Positions 4,798 through 5,556 of a stretch of 5,556 nucleotides of DNA are shown here, in pieces. Position 1 is the first letter of the stretch, and each line of letters starts with the position of its first letter. Made by a program: the position numbers and the translations under genes. The notes beneath the pieces are model-generated. The model did no database searches and was not told the origin of the DNA. It worked only from the letters and a program-made list of their open reading frames with translations. Location of the stretch: positions 1-5,556 of the forward strand of contig JAQBNQ010000555.1 of the NCBI GenBank assembly GCA_028288545.1, in the 5' to 3' direction. Origin of the DNA: Bacteroidota bacterium (GTDB taxonomy: Bacteria > Bacteroidota > Bacteroidia > Chitinophagales > LD1).

Positions 4798-5556
4798 TTA
4801 GCCTTAGGCACGGTGGGAGGGGTGCCAATATTGTTTTGTTTCTCTTCCTTTTTCTCTTCTTTGTTTTCTTCGTGCTTCTTTTTATTGGCTTTGCGCTTTT
4901 CAACCAACTCCGACGGTTTGTCAAATTCCTGCCTGTACGAAATACCTACCCCGGTCTTATTCGTGTTGCGGTAGTTAAGGTAATCGTAATTGGTGCGGTT
5001 AAAGGCCTTGGCCTTCCAAACCCCGTTAGGCGTTAAGGCATATTCAATCTGAAAATCACCGGTGGGAATTACCGCCTTGGTACCTGTTTGAGGGATGGGG
5101 GTGCCATATTGATCCAGTGCAACGGTAGATGTTCCGAAATCAAGATTGCCGCCCGCATTAATGCTTAGGCGGTTATTAAGTAGTCGCTGAGTTAGCGCAA
5201 GATTTAATTCCCGCCGCGTATCAAGGGTACTTTGGCTGCTGGTAGCCGTTGTTGAGGTAAGGGTAGACTGGTCGTATTGCCGGAAGCCAATATTAATATC
5301 CAGGTTCCGGATATTCGCAAATTCAAGAAGGTTACTCAAATAGTTCGACAATTGCGAAGACACAAATTCGCTTACGGTATTAGCAGCCGTTCCGCTTATA
5401 TAATTTGAATTGGCAATGGCATTTGAGGTAGACGATGATTGCGGTATAAAACGGTTCATTACCAGCAAACCAAAAACCTGTTTGTTCATATCACTTTCAT
5501 TGTTTTTCAACAGCGCAAGCCTTTGATCAACGTAACTTCTTAACGTGGGATCAACA
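4794..5556 (-). CDS. tamB: TamB-like translocation/assembly module protein, C-terminal part (runs off the right edge)
   Basis: The frame is open from the right edge to a stop at 4794-4796, giving 253 codons; the true start is outside the window. This is the C-terminal (DUF490) region of TamB, a long envelope protein bridging inner and outer membranes in outer-membrane protein assembly or lipid transport. Fragment residues 2-38 carry DPTLRSYVDQRL and the hallmark QVFGLLVMNRFIP. A Ser/Thr/Asn-rich stretch follows, with SEFVSSQLSNYLSN. Alternating beta strands come next (ELNLALTQRLLNNRLSINAG; GDFQIEYALTPNGVWKAKAF), ending in GVGISYRQEFD, where many Bacteroidota homologues stop. Here a further 45 or so residues follow: a Lys/Glu-rich run (about 218-240) and a Pro-containing end (GTPPTVPKAN). 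No TamA/BamA-like partner is inside the window. The internal TTG at 5508-5510 is not a start. Confidence 0.92.
   Translation of the reverse strand, partial: VDPTLRSYVDQRLALLKNNESDMNKQVFGLLVMNRFIPQSSSTSNAIANSNYISGTAANTVSEFVSSQLSNYLSNLLEFANIRNLDINIGFRQYDQSTLTSTTATSSQSTLDTRRELNLALTQRLLNNRLSINAGGNLDFGTSTVALDQYGTPIPQTGTKAVIPTGDFQIEYALTPNGVWKAKAFNRTNYDYLNYRNTNKTGVGISYRQEFDKPSELVEKRKANKKKHEENKEEKKEEKQNNIGTPPTVPKAN

Noticed and set aside
4739..5036. Basic minus-strand frame (4739-4924) and Phe-rich plus-strand frame (4836-5036)
   Set aside because: Both are other-frame readings of the low-complexity purine tract that encodes the TamB Lys/Glu tail.
5508..5510. TTG as start codon of the right-hand minus-strand gene
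   Set aside because: The frame stays open upstream to the window edge and the upstream residues (DPTLRSYVDQRLAL) match conserved TamB sequence, so the gene is simply cut by the window.
1..5556. A defence island, mobile element, toxin-antitoxin pair, CRISPR array or other new multi-gene system
   Set aside because: Apart from the rhomboid-aldolase pair the genes are separated, mostly of recognisable housekeeping families, with no integrase, terminal repeats, phage genes or paired small genes. The AAA+ protein could belong to a larger system, but its neighbours on that side are outside the window.

Overview
The window looks like ordinary chromosome from a member of the Bacteroidota, probably close to the Cytophagales. 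The base composition is moderately AT-rich. Shine-Dalgarno sequences are absent before most starts. The TamB fragment has the Bacteroidota form, with a 'QVFGLLVMNRFIP' block and a terminal 'YRQEFD' strand. No rRNA, tRNA, CRISPR array, transposase or phage gene was seen. The placement is inferred from protein character and not from a marker gene.

Layout, left to right. At 1-1006 (minus) is the first 335 codons of a CbxX/SpoVK-type AAA+ ATPase, leaving the window before its ATPase core. It starts with two diverged copies of a beta-rich domain of about 120 residues. A 309-base non-coding stretch with clustered ACAATCA heptamers follows. At 1316-1786 (minus) is a BCP/AhpE-like peroxiredoxin. A 202-base gap holds two abutting hairpins, one a clear intrinsic terminator. 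At 1989-2501 (minus) is a helical protein of unknown function. A 204-base gap holds a second intrinsic terminator and a short heptanucleotide repeat. At 2706-3056 (minus) is a four-helix small multidrug resistance-like membrane protein with Asn where the family has its catalytic Glu. A 98-base divergent gap precedes 3155-3772 (plus), a rhomboid intramembrane serine protease. After 2 bases comes 3775-4797 (plus), a low-specificity L-threonine aldolase. The C-terminal 253 codons of a TamB-like envelope protein (minus) run from 4794 off the right edge. Its stop codon interlocks with the aldolase stop.

Working together: only rhomboid plus aldolase look like a two-gene operon. The three central minus-strand genes are separated by about 200 bases each, with terminators behind two of them, so they are probably independent units. 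The genes cover unrelated housekeeping roles: peroxide defence, membrane proteolysis, amino acid metabolism and outer-membrane biogenesis. I found no convincing new multi-gene system. The points most worth a second look are the duplicated N-terminal domain of the AAA+ protein, the SMR-like protein lacking its catalytic Glu, the unassigned helical protein, and the non-coding repeats.
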